Notes under the pieces: generated by a model | Database searches by the model: none | The model's input: only the letters and a program-made list of their open reading frames with translations | Told to the model about the DNA's origin: nothing | In this document: positions 23,390-36,090 of the stretch, piece after piece | Position numbering within the stretch: position 1 is the stretch's first letter | Layout of the letters: every line of letters begins with the position of its first letter | Translations under genes and position numbers: made by a program | DNA from: Limonium bicolor | Lineage: Eukaryota > Streptophyta > Magnoliopsida > Caryophyllales > Plumbaginaceae | NCBI GenBank assembly: GCA_023374045.1 | Contig: JAIOTZ010000266.1 | Coordinates: 1 to 64,000, forward strand | DNA: 64,000 bases | Direction of reading: 5' to 3'

Positions 23390-26300
23390 TGTAACACCCC
23401 ACTCTATAAACCCGTAATAATCACTCCCGTAATAATCACTCTCGTAACATAATTAAAGACGTCTCACAGCGGAAGTTAAACTACATTAATCCTCACTTGG
23501 GTGTCACATGCCATTACTCGCCCATGCGAGTAACGAAGCATATCCGAAATATAACAAATGACAACAACAACTAACCGCAGTGATGAACGAGATATTTACT
23601 ACATTATCCTATATACAAACCGGTACCTATAACAAGTGAGCACTTAAGGATTCCCAGATTACAACGTACTAACATGAAATAATCCTAGAAGCGTAATAAA
23701 AGTCGAGGTCATCTACCCATGATCCCGCACTCCGGCGTCAATCATCAATCACCTGAAACATAAAATATCGGTGCCCATGGAGGGCTCAGCACTTGGCCGA
23801 GTATGTTAAACTATGTTGTCCTAGACCCTTTAGGTCACTTAGGTCAATTAGCCGTCTGAACATGAGGTTGATTACATGCTGGTTCATTTTGCAGTTTATA
23901 TACAGCAGTAAATAACATGCATAAGCATACAGTAATCCATCAAAGTGACAATCCATCCATTACATACAATCCACGACATACCAGATACCCTGTTCTATAA
24001 ACAGTCACACAATATACAGTAAACATTTATACAAACACGTAGTTACTTCCATCGAGATGTTAGTAGTTTTTCCTTTAAATTATATTAACCACCATTTAGT
24101 CTTACTCTCAATACCATTGGGCGTCATGTTAGGACAACCCGGAAATAACCTTACTGGACAGTAGTCCTCCCGTACACACGAAGTGCTCATTGCCAAGGAT
24201 CACTCGATCCTGGGGCTTCCACTTGCCTAATAAAGGCGTCCATGAATGGCCGAAGCCGTGTGCCAAAGTCGGCACCCTGGTCCAACAGTCTATCTAGGCC
24301 CGTCGGAATATAGAGGGAGTCGGTCCGATACGGACGTTATACTCCGGTGATCACCAATGCGCAACCAACTAGTCGAAACTAATTGGATTCCTATACCATG
24401 TACCTCAACCATCACTCTCCAATGTATGATTAATCCTTAATCAACTACCCTAGGTAAATGCTTAGGTCTTGGAGAAGTCTTTACCATTTATTACCTTTGA
24501 AGTCTCATGTACTTCCCTAGAATTAGTCTAGGTTATAGTCATGTTCGAGTATCAAGCTCTAGAGACTGGGGATCCCGAGTCTCGTTCCTAGGTGTTTTAC
24601 TTAGGTTAATTAGGAGTAAAGTTCTCGAATATTAGTATCCCAATCGCTTGAGAAATCATAGTAATATTGTCCGAAGACGTCGCGCACAATAATAATCGCT
24701 TAACAAATCAGGGAATTAATCCACACAACATGCATAGCACACATATCACTCTTATCACATAACCAAACAATACCCGAACCCGAGGATTCCCTCAGGGGTT
24801 CAGACCACAGAATCCAACATACCGTACACCGTCGAGTGCTCGCGTGACAACCCCCGCGTAGTCTCTAGCGCTCCCAAGACTCGTGTCTACCAACTCGTAC
24901 CTCTGGTACATATGTTGTTCTAATATTAGTATATGCATTTCAAACTCACTTAATCATCCTAGATCCAACCCTTACTTCCATCCGTAGCTAGCCCTTAGTT
25001 GATCTCTATTTCAACTCGATATTTGTTAATCTTAGGGATTTAGATTCCAACTACTCGTTATAGCCTACGGGTATGTAATAATTTCTACGATAATAATATT
25101 TATTACATGGAAGTTACATTCTCGAATTGTTCATGTAATTGTCGAGATGCATGCATGCGGAAATAACGTTTACGTGCACGCATGCATGTTGCCTAACCAT
25201 TTCGTTATACGGGATAATCTACGTAGTTATACTTGCGAACATGTGCTGACATTTATATATACACCTGGGCACGTATATATTATTTTTTGTTATACTTTAT
25301 TGCTTAAGCACTTTTCACGCGCATATAAAAATGCTATATACTTGTATGTGTGTATAACGCAGTCGTTGTGATATTAACGTTCTACATGTAATTGTATAAC
25401 CCCTGTTATGTGGTTTGTTAAACGCATCACAAATTCCTATCATATGAATTATAGAGTTCCTCTTATGGCAAAGTTTCCAACCTTACGATATACTTCCACA
25501 AATTTTCTAACTTACCCCCCTCATGTTATGTAATGTTTATAATGCACATTTATTCCTTAAGAACTTCCTTATAAAATTTATCCTCTCATACTTCAACATT
25601 ATGTCAAATTATACTATCCCAACCTTATTATATATTCGGTCCACATATTAATCAAATCAGCCCACACATTTTCGGCAACTGTAATGTTTACCCCTTTCAC
25701 TTTGATTATTTATAAAATCAACCCATATATTATAACCACTATATTTATATCCTTATTAGTTCATAATCTAAGGTTTTCAAACATTATCATATACAAGTGT
25801 TATGTACAGAATTCCGAACAGCACCTACCGTTTTCGGAAATCCCTATATCATTCCCACATGTTTTGATTATTTACAAAAATATCCCATATATTATACTTG
25901 TTACATTATTAACCTTATTAACTTATAACCTAAGGTATTTAAACCTTATAATATACATGTGCACATATAAATAATATTATTGAACAGTCCCGACATGTTA
26001 CCCAAATTTATTTATCCACCCATATATTTCTTTTATTTGCACTATAACCCCTTTGTTTGCAACCTTTAATTTTAATACTTAAGACTTTATAATATACACC
26101 TTAATTATTTTAAATACCAAAACTAACCCAATGTTTTTCCTTAATTCCAAACAATCCCAAAGGTTGCTCTAATTTCCATTTCCACCCAAACCTTCGGTTA
26201 TTCACCGAGTAGCCCATAAGTTTTGGGAGTTGTTACATATTAGCATTTAAACCATATATTATACTCCTTAATTAATTAATTCCTTAAACCAATCCCAAAA

Positions 26301-29300
26301 ATTCTTTAAGTTCCCAAACAGACCCCTAGGGTCTTAATATTTATTTTCCTACACATATCTTTAGGTAATCACATAAACACCCCTTTTCTTTTTATAAATG
26401 TTATTTTTGACTTAATATCTCTTTGAATACTCAAAATAATTATTCTTATCATTTTAATTTGATCAAACCACACTTGTGGTCAAGGTTGAGCACCTAAATT
26501 ATTTCTTTGACCAGACTTGTTTTTATTTATGAAAATACCCCAATTAATACTCTATTTTTGTATTTAACCTATAATCTCATAAAATTCACATTTTATATTT
26601 ATAAACTTCCTAAGATCATCCATCTCGGTTTCTATTCATATTTAATGCTCTATATTTCTTTTCTTTTCTTTTTTTTTTAATTATGTTTTGACCCCATATA
26701 TAATTTATTTATTTACTTAGACATTTTATAAGGTTTCAAAAATATTTAACCCATGTCATAAGCTTATAAATCTACCAATATCTTTCATATATATTCCTAG
26801 ATGGTTATATGTACTAGTATTATTTTTGCACCAGAACATACAACTTCCTAAATCAACTTATAAATTCAATAATAACTATTTAAGGCTCAAAATATGCCTA
26901 ATAACATAGCCTAATTCCATGGCCTTAAAGATAGCCTAATAATAATTTTTAAATGATATTAAAATGCCCTCAAAACTATATTATGGTCACGGTTCTGTAC
27001 ATAATTTATAATTACCTTCTCTAAATCATTTTCTCCCCTTTTCTTTCATTGATCACTTATAATACTAAACTTAAATAAGTCATTAGCACTAGTCCTACTA
27101 ACCAAATATTTAGCCATTTATTTTCTACACGTTTTTAGGATTAAAATAGCACACATAATCACTTTACTCTCTCTCGGTTTGTATAAGTCAATACTTAACT
27201 TTCTTAAACCATTTTTTTTTCTTCTATTTAATGACTTGTAAAATATAGTTAATAGTCTCCCATAACTAATCTCACTAATCAAATACTTACCCCTTAATTT
27301 CCTCCATATATTTAGGATTTAAAATCCCAAAACTCATATATATTCTCTCGTTTGGTGTAGTTTTTTTTTGTGTTATAATTCCTTAAAATCATTCCCTTTT
27401 TCTTTTTAACATGTAAAGTCGCTCTTAATAATTCCTTAGCACCTAATTTCACCAACCTAACACCTAATTATTAATTTCCAACGCACTACCAAGATTTACA
27501 CAGCACTACACGTATATATATATCCTCGGTTTTGCCATGTTACAAGATAATGGATGTAAAACATAGCAAGGCACCAGTGCTATTACCTTTTAACTTAAGT
27601 CACCCCAAAAATTTTCTGCCATTATAAGTCCTTCTCGGCTTCCAAATTTGATGTCTCCTCTCAGCAAAGACTCCCCACCTTGTCGGCAGTCTGTGGGTGA
27701 ATTCATACCCATTTTTGTTTGATTATTTCAACCATGACAATGAGCTAGTTAGTGACCATCTTTAAGTAGTAAGTTAAAGAGTTTTTAAGGTAGGTTTCGA
27801 CATGGTTTTTTTTTTTTTTTTTGAACATGGAAACAGGATGGTTACCTTGCTGTTTGTGGAGGCCTAGATATGTTCTCGGACAACTATAGCAGAGAAGGAA
27901 GTTTCAGTATTTTTTTTGTATGAAACATGAAGAGGGAGCTTAACCGACATGGTTACTATCGAATTCTTACCTTGCATTTCTAGCCCTTTTGGGTGTGTTT
28001 TTGATGCTGGTTTTTAGCTCAAGAAAGGGCTGGTAGTAACCTCCATATGCGAGTAAACAAAGGCAGAAGAAGTGTCAAAGTTCATGTATTTTTCGGACAT
28101 AAATGTGAAGAGGGTGAAGATGATGTTTTAAAGTTGATTTTTTTCTCACCTTTGAGGGTGAATAAGAGTCCCCCTATTCCCTTGCTTGCTCAGCCGATTT
28201 ACAGTCCTCTAAATGGGGATTCTAAGCCTTGCAGAGTGGAAACAAATCAGGTGGGAATGGAGCTCAAAGGACCGTGAATGAAGGAGGAGGAGAAGGTGGT
28301 TTTTACCTTGTTTTGAGTTGTTTTCCTTAGCTGTACCGAGAGACATGCAGGGGAGAGATTTGTGTGTTGTAGCCTCTGTAAAAAGAGAAGGAGCAGGGGC
28401 TGTAATGGTGGTGGGTGCAGAGGAAAAACATGAAGGATGGGGGCTGAAACCGTGAGGGAATGGAAGGAGAAGGGAGGATACCCTTACCAGTTTTGTTATT
28501 CTTGGCTGCTGTTTTACCTCTGCTGTTTGCTGTCTGATAGTGTACAAGGAAAGGAGGATTTGCTGGCGTGAGAAGGGAAGAAAAAGTAGGGTGCTGCTTG
28601 TTCTCCATTGGGTTTGCAAAATTTTTGTTTGTGAAGAGATATGAAAAGAGGATAGCGCATGTTTGTGAAGGGATGTGCCGAGAACGAAAGCAGCAGAGCA
28701 TACATACTGGTATGTACACACTGACGTGAGGGGAAGGCATGTCTGCTCCTTGCTTGCCAACAATACGAAGGGAATGAGGGAGGTTAAGCAGGCGTGTTCT
28801 TCATTTAAGGGTTGACTACGCAAAATTACCAAAGGTAAAGAGGATCAACAAGTCAGATTATGTATGTTCTTTGTTCGCGTTTGGGCTTGCAAAATTCTCC
28901 TGAGTGAAAAGAAGAGAAGAGGGCTCTGGGTTCCTTGTCGCCAGTCCAGGAAAGAAGGGAAGTGTAGCTGCTATAGAAGGAAGAGGGAATGGTCTGTACC
29001 GGTAGAAAAAGAAGAGAAGAGCTGGGGTGACATGGGGCAATTGCTGTCGTATGCAGCATGGAAATGAAATGGAGTAGGCATGGGTAGAAGAGAAAGTTGG
29101 GACTATAATTGTACTTGTTGTACTTTTTTTTTTTTTACTTAATTTAATGATGTTTGATGTTTTATTTTTGTGTATAGGTACAGCCGGCTAGAGTACATTG
29201 GAGGGAATTTTGAAAATTTTCCTCCATTAGCTAATATTATGGAATTTAATTGTATATATATATATATGAGTGACTATGTTATTGTATTACTTTGTCATTT

Positions 29301-29549
29301 ATAGTATTATTTTTTGTTTTAAAGTGTATATCCATGAGTATATATTGTATTTATACATGGTGTTTAGTACATGTACTAATATGTTACATGTGATGTTCTT
29401 AATAATATTTTCTCTTTAATTAGAGATTTCATGTATAATCTAATGTCCATTTTGGACTATATATTTATACCATATTATTTATAGTAATTATTGCTCATGA
29501 TTTAATTTAATCCTTATTAATTAAGGAAATAAATTTTCGGGGTATTTCA
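23390..29549 (-). repeat. 5' LTR of the 17.7 kb element (6160 bp)
   Basis: This copy lies next to the primer site, so it is the upstream LTR in the element's direction. It repeats 11843-17984 with small indels. It carries the same set of short, uninformative ORFs, for example the identical 76-residue plus-strand frame at 28047-28277. The minus-strand frame at 28209-28832 differs in length and frame from its partner in the other LTR, which argues against coding. Confidence 0.93.
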
Positions 29550-30032
29550 CTTGGTATAAGCACAATGTTGGTATCGTTGAGGGTTGGTGGCATAATGTGA
29601 TCATTAAGGAATGCAAGACAGGCATGAATAAGATCTGAACTAATAATTGGCCAATAAGATCGCAGGAAAAAACCGTTTATGCCATCTGGTCCCGGTGCTT
29701 TAGAAGGGTTTAACTGATTGTAAGCCTTTGTTACCTCTTCCGCCGTATAGAGCATACCCATGGCTTCGTGCATATTTTGAGGAACACGATCTGCAACACA
29801 AGCCAGAAGATGGTGGTCCGGCTGAGGTTGAGTAGTTGTAAACAAATGCTGGAAATACTCACGCGCAACTAACTCAATGCCTGGCCAAGAGGTTTGGGAA
29901 GGATGAGCATCCGACGATAAAGAAGTGATAGTGTTTTGTCTCGTACGTGTTTTATATCTAGCAAAGAAAAAAGCTGAGTTTCTATCACCACAAGCTACCC
30001 ACGCTTGCCTGGACCGCTGCTGACATATTACG
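29550..30032 (-). pseudogene. LINE ORF2 relic: start of the reverse transcriptase
   Basis: This continues the LINE of 9256-11842 on the far side of the inserted element. The minus strand reads QRSRQAWVACGDRN, then a linker, then NPSKAPGPDGINGFFLRSYW and the start of the reverse transcriptase fingers. The match to LINE coding sequence fades near 30032; the endonuclease and ORF1 that should precede it are missing, so the element is 5'-truncated, as is common for LINEs. The frame open from 29845 runs on into the inserted LTR and stops there. Confidence 0.88.
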
Positions 30033-32025
30033 TATCGGTTTTTCTAACCTTATTAATTTGGGTTTGATTGTTCATTTGGAAACATAAACTTTTTTTAAAC
30101 TGAATTAAGCTTGTTAATTCATTAGGTAAAAAGTATCATCATAATTATAGAATTAGAATTTTATCTCACATCCTAACCTTATTCATTTGGATTAAACTTA
30201 GAAAATATAAAATTTTGAAACTGGCTTTAGCTTGTTAGTTTAATCTACTAAATGATGAAGTCATGAAAATAGATCAAATTAAGCATTATTATTTTTAAAA
30301 ATAAAATAATAATAAACAAAAATATAATAAGAATAAGACAATTAGAATGTTGGAGATCAAGAGTGAGTCCCACATTGAAAAATTATATAGTTAGTAAATA
30401 GTTCATATAGCCTATGGGCTACTCCACCTAATGCCAATTGGTTTTAGGATGGAACCTCATGAGTTATAAGGGGAGGCGGGAGTTAACAGTCATTTTTAAC
30501 CGGTTCCAAGCGGGTCCAGTGGTTCTAATTCTAGTTCCGGTTCTTCGGACCTAGTCCTACATCAACATTAACCAATTCCGGTTCTAGGGGGTTCAAAAGG
30601 TTCCAAGGTGGATCCGGTTTCAGGTCGGTTCCTGTTTGGCCCCGATCTCAAAAAGAGAATTCAGATTCACTTTGGTAGGGGTCGGTTCGGTTCTGTGTCG
30701 GTTGCAGCCGCTTCGGTTCCAAATCTGATCGGTTCCAGCCGCTTCTGGTTCCAGTTCCGAATCTCAACCAGCTCAGTTTTGGTGGTTATAGTTGAATCTG
30801 TACACATGACCACAATTACTCAGCTTCGTACGACCCTTTACGCCGTTGTTAAGGCCCTGTTCTCAAGCATAGCTTCTCCTTCTACCAGGCAGATTATGTG
30901 GTTGATGTGACATTTTTTTAAACCCCTCAAATGGAGCATCAAAATGCTAAATGGGGTAGTGTCTTAAGATAATCTACTCTTTTAATCTACCGCCTAAATG
31001 GTCCACTTTGCTATTGAAGTCTACAAAAGAGCTTGAATATTTTGGTATAGATCGGTTCATTTTTGGTTCCGTTCTGCAGACAACTTTAAGATGTCCTTAA
31101 GAAAAAGCAGTATCTTTATAATAAAGTTACTATATGTGTCTCTATATTATTGGTTTTAATACATTAGGTAAGCCTATTAAAATTTAATTTGAGTAAAATT
31201 GATAAATTATTATTAATTAACCAGACTAGAATAAAGTAACTAGATACACCTTTATCGAACCGGACGTCTATCCAACGGCTAGAGTTGTTCTCTTGTCTAC
31301 TTTATCGTTAATATAATGGACCGAATTTTCTGGATTATATGCAGTTTTTTGTTCACTTATCCTTTCTCCGGATCGCTATAAAACAGTCAATCTTTCTAGT
31401 CCGTAAAAGTGACAGAAACTTTGGGGACAATATGTAAGAAAATGGACATTTGTCCTTTTCCGGCTGTGAAATTGTGTTTATATAGAGTATATTTGTGGTT
31501 AGTTGTTAGATGTACTTGTTAAAATAAAGTTGAAGAGAAATTGTGAGACTGACATAAAAATTGATGTCAGCTCTTTGTTAGTTGTATTCCATTAAAATAA
31601 AATAGAGTAAAACAAAGAAGAAATTATGGGACTGACAATAAAATTGATGGCAAACGTGGGCAAACACTGCTAGCTAGTACTATATGTTTGTTGAGTATTT
31701 TTATTAGTTGTCCTTTGTTAATCAATCTACACGGTTAAAAGAATTAAATACATTATTAACCTAATTATTGATATAATGGACATGTAATCTAACGTGTTAA
31801 AAGAATTAAATACATTATTATTAGTTTTTCAGTACTAATAAGAAGCTTTTAGTAAATACAACACCAATTATTTGCTGATTATATTATTTTTACTATCTTA
31901 ACCCTAAAAAATTAATTTTAAGCTGAGATTACAAATTTTACAAAAATAAGTATATTGATCAAACGGCAAATACATATTTGTGTAGAGAGGAGAGGACATA
32001 TTTAGATCATTAGGTACTTAACTTG
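30033..32025. other. Non-coding DNA with repeat fragments
   Basis: 30345-30480 has 'gagtcccacatt' and 'gggctactccacc' with 'gccaattggttttagg', phrases common in short plant LTR or TRIM-type repeats. 30490-30790 is dense in 'ggttcc' and 'ccggttc' variants, with more at 31050-31075, like the subterminal repeats of hAT elements, but no terminal inverted repeats are clear. The 100-residue frame at 30608-30910 is produced by this repeat. 31500-31660 holds two related segments around 'gaaattgtgagactgaca' and 'gaaattatgggactgaca'. No gene is supported. Confidence 0.55.
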
Positions 32026-32270
32026 TAGGGAAACTTATATTGCCCACTATGGGCATTGAGAAATTATAATGGCCACCCATAAGCTTTAGAAAATTATAGA
32101 GCCCACCCATGAGGTATTGAGAAATTACAATCCCCACCTATGAATTTAAGAAATTATAGTGCCCATATAATTATTAAAATGAGATGAATTTGAATATGTA
32201 GATCAATGATTATCTTAAATAAGAACTTAGAAGACGGTAAAAAATTGAAAGAACCCCTAAATTTACATTA

Positions 32271-34111
32271 GGGAAAATTACATGCCCCACCCATGACGTT
32301 TGGCGCAATTACACACTCCACCCGCGTGGTTTCACAAATTACTTTCCCCACTCTTGTGGTTTCCCTCTTTTTACATCCAGTAACTTTTCTAATTTTTGTT
32401 CAATTCAAAAGATGCTTAAACGTTGTCCGAAATTGATGAAACTTTACATAGACGATGTTAAAGTGTTATATTTTGGTTCAGTGAGAAATCTAAAGTTTTT
32501 TAAGCTTAAATGTGACATGTGGGACCCAATGAACATGTCACATGTTTCATTGGGTCCCACGGGTCACATTTAAAACTTAAAAAACATCGGATTTGACATA
32601 AGATCAAAATATATCACTTTAGCATCATCCACGTAAAGTTTCATCAATTTTGGACAACGTTTAATAGACCTGGCAATTTTGACCCAACCCGAACCCAACC
32701 CATATTTTTGCGGGTTAGGGTCTTGATTATTGACCCATCTATTTTTTGGGTTGGGTTAGGGTAATAAGTTAATTTTGTGGGTTGGGTTAGGATAGAGATC
32801 TTAACCCATGACCCAACCCGAAAATATATTTATTAATAATGAAAAATAAAAATATTAATTCACAATCATATATATATATATATATTATTTTCAGATCAAG
32901 CTATACCTTAGCCTTAAGCCCAAGTGCAGTTGGACAATTCCACCTTTAATAATATCACATAATCTTAACTAAACAAATGGCCTAACCTACTACATATCAA
33001 ACAAAGGGCCCAACCAGACCTTAACATAATGTTGAAAACCCAAATGCTCTCGTCTTGTAGACTCACATCCATTTTTCTTCTCTATGTCGTTGTTCATGTC
33101 TATGTCGCTCTTTATCTCTGCCCAAGGTTTGTTTTTCTAATTCTCACTACCATAGTTGTTCTTGAGAACATATGTACGTTTAGATTATCTAGAAGGGTGA
33201 ACAATAGTAGGTGATATGTATTTTGTGTAAGTAGGATCTTGATTGTAGACCTCTTAGTGAATTATGAAGCCAACAATACAAATAATGTGCTGCATAAAAA
33301 TTCCATAACTGTTGGTAACAATTAAGTTATTGTGATTGTACTTTTCTCAGACATGAGCACTCAATTTTAACAAGTGTAATTATTTTAAAACTATCAGTCA
33401 TAGTTTGTGGCTTTGAGCTCTCAGTTTATAAATTATTTCTAACTTTAGAAGATTTGTCTTTAGTATATTCTCTAATGCATAATGAAGATTTTCATTTTCA
33501 TTCCCCCTTTTTATTAAGGGCAATAGGATCATGTGCATATCTAGATATGATTCCTCCCCAACAGTGGTAGAGCTTTAGGCTCAGATTGATAAATATAAAC
33601 TTATGGAAAAAGTACGTGTTATTCTATTCATGGGAAATTGGTGCAGTACTTTTACATTCTCTGCATAACGTGAAATTTGTTTAAAGTTGAGTCGATCAAG
33701 CAAGATTACTTCTCTTCCTTTTGTGTCATCCTAATTGGATTTTTTTATTAATTTCTACTCCTAATCCATCTAAATTATTGTATGCTTAAAAAATGGGTTG
33801 GGTGGGTTGGGTTAGGGTTGAAGGATTTTAAACGGGTTGGGTTAGGGTCATGATTTTATGACCCATCCATTTTTGGGTTGGGTTGGGGTTGATGATATTT
33901 TAAATGGGTTGGGTTAGGGTTGATATCAACCCGACCCAGCGACCCAAATTGCCAGGTCTAGTTTAAGCATCTTTTGAATTGAACAAAAGTTAGGAAAGTT
34001 GCTGGATGTAAAAAGAGGGAAACCACATGGGTGGGGAAAGTAATTTGTGAAACCACGTGGGTGGAGTGTGTAATTGCGCCAAACATCATGGGTGGGGCAT
34101 GTAATTTTCCC
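32271..34111. mobile_element. Hairpin MITE (Mutator-like), split by a hAT element
   Basis: It starts gggaaaattacatg and ends catgtaattttccc, and the flanks are an exact 9 bp duplication, tttacatta (32262-32270 and 34112-34120). Nine-base duplications point to the Mutator-like group. Without the nested hAT element it is about 545 bp and almost entirely one large inverted repeat, with a central palindrome around 'tgggacccaatga' and 'tcattgggtccca' (about 32517-32575). Related copies are at 36874-37409 and 63300-63834, and a duplicate at 44991-46831. It has no coding capacity. Confidence 0.88.
32665..33960. mobile_element. Non-autonomous hAT-like element
   Basis: The ends are inverted: tagacctggcaattttgac on the left, and the minus strand from the right end reads tagacctggcaatttgggt. 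Many 'gggttgggttaggg' or 'aacccaaccc' repeats lie next to both ends, the subterminal arrays typical of hAT elements. It lies in the right arm of the hairpin MITE: the left arm gives the empty site (gcttaaacgttgtcc, inverted), and gtttaa is repeated on both sides of the insertion, a 6 bp remainder of what was probably an 8 bp duplication. The 1296 bp contain no transposase. Confidence 0.82.
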
Positions 34112-34514
34112 TTTACATTATATGACCTCTTATAAGTCAAATAAATGAAAGATACCTAAAAGGAATAAATAAAGAAGCAAAACGAATGATAAAGCGGTGA
34201 ATATATTGCAATTCCTTGTAAATTTTACGTGATTTTTCTTCAATTTCCCACTATAACATTGCACGGGATAAATTTGGGTTTCTTTTTAATTGATTTGAAT
34301 TGTTGAATCGCTCCATCAATATAATATTTACTTAGATATTCATTTTCACCTCATTTTAATAAGTACATGGTTGGACATTATAATTTTTTAAAACTCATAA
34401 ATGGAGATTATATTTTCTTAATACCTCATGAATGGGCTTTGTCATTTTCTAAAACATGAACTTATAATTTTTCACTAGCTTATGGGTGGCATGCCCTAAC
34501 TTTTATCAACGTGT

Positions 34515-35488
34515 CTTGGCTACACCCCACTGTAGCCAAAGTTGGCTACATCCAGCCGTGCGCGCCTGTTTGTTTGTTTGTTTTAAAAAAAAACACAAAA
34601 ATTTTAAATTGTTGTAACTTTTAATATATAAGTCCAAAATGAAAAAAATTATATTATTGTTCTCCTAAATTCAAGCTCTTCAAAACAAGACCAGTCATGG
34701 ATATATTTTGACAACTTTATAAAAAATTATTTTTACATATATAGTGCACAAAACGTAAAAGAAAACTTGTACAGATGGTCATACAAACTTGTACAGATGG
34801 TCATACAAACCTGTACAAATGTTCACTAAAACATGTACATCCTCACGTAAAAACATGTACATCCTCGCATTAAAAACATATAGATAGTCATGTAAACCTG
34901 TACGAATCATTATATATATACATCCTTAGATGAAAACCTGTACATATAAGAAAGAACACTTGTACACACGGTCATACAAACATGTACAGATGGCCATACA
35001 AACATGTACACGTGTTCATTAAAGAACATGTACATTCTCACATTTGAACATGTACATCGTCACATTAAAATGTACATTCTCACATTAAAATATGTAGATA
35101 CATCCTCACATTAAAATATCATCGTATATATGTAAATATAATTTTTTTAAAAAGTTGTCAAAACATATCCATGACTGGTCTTGTTTTGAAGAGCGTGAAT
35201 TTAGGTGAACAATGATATAATTCTTTTTCATTTTGGACTTATATATTAAAAGTTACAACAATTTAAATTTTTTATAATAAAGGAAAAAAGAATTCAAAAA
35301 AAAAAAACAAATGCAAATACATTCGCCTCCATTCCTTTCATATACACGTTTCTTTTTTTTTCTATTTTTGTCCCTCCCATATCTCTTTCTACATTACAAA
35401 ACTTACCCTTATATTTTCTTCCCAGTTTTTTTAAATTACAAATTTACCTAGGATGTAGCTATCATAGCTACATGCAACTGTAGCTAAG
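34515..35488. mobile_element. Long-inverted-repeat element with GTAGC ends, copy A
   Basis: The left end (cttggctac...actgtagcc...ggctacatcc) and the inverted right end (cttagctacagttgcatgtagctatgatagctacatcc in two parts) align. Longer inner arms also pair: 'aaattgttgtaacttttaat' near 34605 with 'attaaaagttacaacaattt' near 35250, and 'agctcttcaaaacaagacca' with its inverse. The centre is a TGTACA minisatellite. No coding region or clear target duplication is seen. The same family occurs at 35561-37496, 47234-48209 and 61968-63916. Confidence 0.72.
34765..35120. repeat. TGTACA minisatellite, period about 22 bp
   Basis: Units such as 'cttgtacagatggtcataca' and 'acatgtacatcctcacatta' follow one another with a period of 20-23 bp, each centred on the palindrome TGTACA. 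About fifteen units are present, some degenerate (tgtacga, tatagat). Confidence 0.85.
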
Positions 35489-35501
35489 AATTTGGGAACT
35501 T

Positions 35502-35605
35502 CAGCAGGTCTTACCTACAAGTCACTGTAGCTATCATAGCTATAGTACAAATACAGCAGGTCTTACCTACAAGTCACTGTAGCTATCATAGCTACATACA
35601 GTACA
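35502..35605. repeat. 51 bp direct repeat, two copies
   Basis: 'cagcaggtcttacctacaag' with the following 'tcactgtagctatcatagct' occurs at 35503 and again at 35554. The second copy forms the left end of the element at 35561-37496, so that end has been duplicated in tandem. Confidence 0.85.
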
Positions 35606-35867
35606 AATATAAGGAGCACGCGCCGGGAGAGATATGGGAAGGAAGGGAGCGCGCGTTTTGTATTTTTTTTCTTTTTTTTCTTTTTTTTTTTCTTTTTATT
35701 ACAAAAACTTTAAATTGTTGTAACTTTTAATATATAAGTCCAAAATGAAAAAAAATTATATCATTGTTCATCTAAATTCAAGCTCTTCAAAACAAGACCA
35801 GTCATGGATATATTTTGACAACTTTAAAAAATTTTATTTTTTACATGTATAGTGTACAGAACGTAAA

Positions 35868-36090
35868 AAAAACTTGTACATATAGTCATACAAACCTGTA
35901 CAATTGTTCACTAAAACATGTACATCCTCGCATTAAAAATATACAGATGGTCACATAAATCTGTACAAATCATTAAATATGTACATCCTTAGTTTAAAAT
36001 CTGTACATATAAGGGAGAAAACTTGTACGGATGGTCATACAAACATGTACAGTCTCACATTAAAATATGTACATTCTCACATTAAAGTAT
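35868..36090. repeat. TGTACA minisatellite in copy C1
   Basis: Units such as 'aacatgtacatcctcgcatt' and 'acttgtacggatggtcatac' repeat at about 22 bp intervals, shorter in total than at 34765-35120. C2 repeats it at 62275-62518, with one extra unit (two 'acatgtacatcc' units in C2 against one here). Confidence 0.82.

Larger units (their letters stand above)
11843..29549 (-). mobile_element. 17.7 kb LTR retrotransposon with 6.1 kb LTRs (LARD-like)
   Basis: Two direct repeats of about 6.1 kb (11843-17984 and 23390-29549) flank a 5.4 kb internal region. Both have TG...CA ends: on the minus strand the LTR starts TGAAATACCCCG and ends GGGGTGTTACA. The primer-binding site (TGGTATCAGAGC) next to the right LTR and the polypurine tract next to the left LTR set the direction as minus. 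The insertion lies in a LINE. The empty site is visible at 42264-42268 (ctttg), and the flanks here are ctttg (11838-11842) and cttg (29550-29553), a 5 bp TSD with one base lost. The internal region has no gag or pol ORF, only a decayed integrase tail (18484-18734). This matches the layout called LARD, a non-autonomous element that must borrow proteins; Ty3/gypsy origin follows from the pol remnant. LTRs this long are exceptional. Confidence 0.92.
32026..34498. mobile_element. Outer inverted-repeat element, host of nested insertions
   Basis: The left arm (32026-32200) contains 'gcccacccatgaggtattga' and 'ggccacccataagct'. The right arm (34340-34498) contains the inverse: 'agcttatgggtggc', 'tacctcatgaatgggc' and 'cctcattttaataa'. 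The arms are diverged but collinear over about 150 bp. Between them sit the hairpin MITE and its hAT insertion. Without those it would be roughly 600 bp. The superfamily and target duplication are unclear. Confidence 0.65.
29550..35502. repeat. Segmental duplication, copy A, right part
   Basis: This matches 42264-48222 in the same orientation. The match ends at 35502/48222, after 'tttgggaactt'. The copies differ by substitutions as well as small indels. Confidence 0.95.

Noticed and set aside
30608..30910. 100-residue plus-strand ORF (related frames at 43326-43629)
   Set aside because: It crosses a ggttcc repeat, and the duplicate copy is frameshifted by a small indel; no domain.
32690..33950. 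Telomere-like gggttaggg / aaccctaaccc phrases in the hAT element and in 36091-36620
   Set aside because: The units are gggttgggttaggg and irregular, not a run of the plant TTTAGGG heptamer. In the first case they are hAT subterminal repeats, in the second part of a larger tandem unit.
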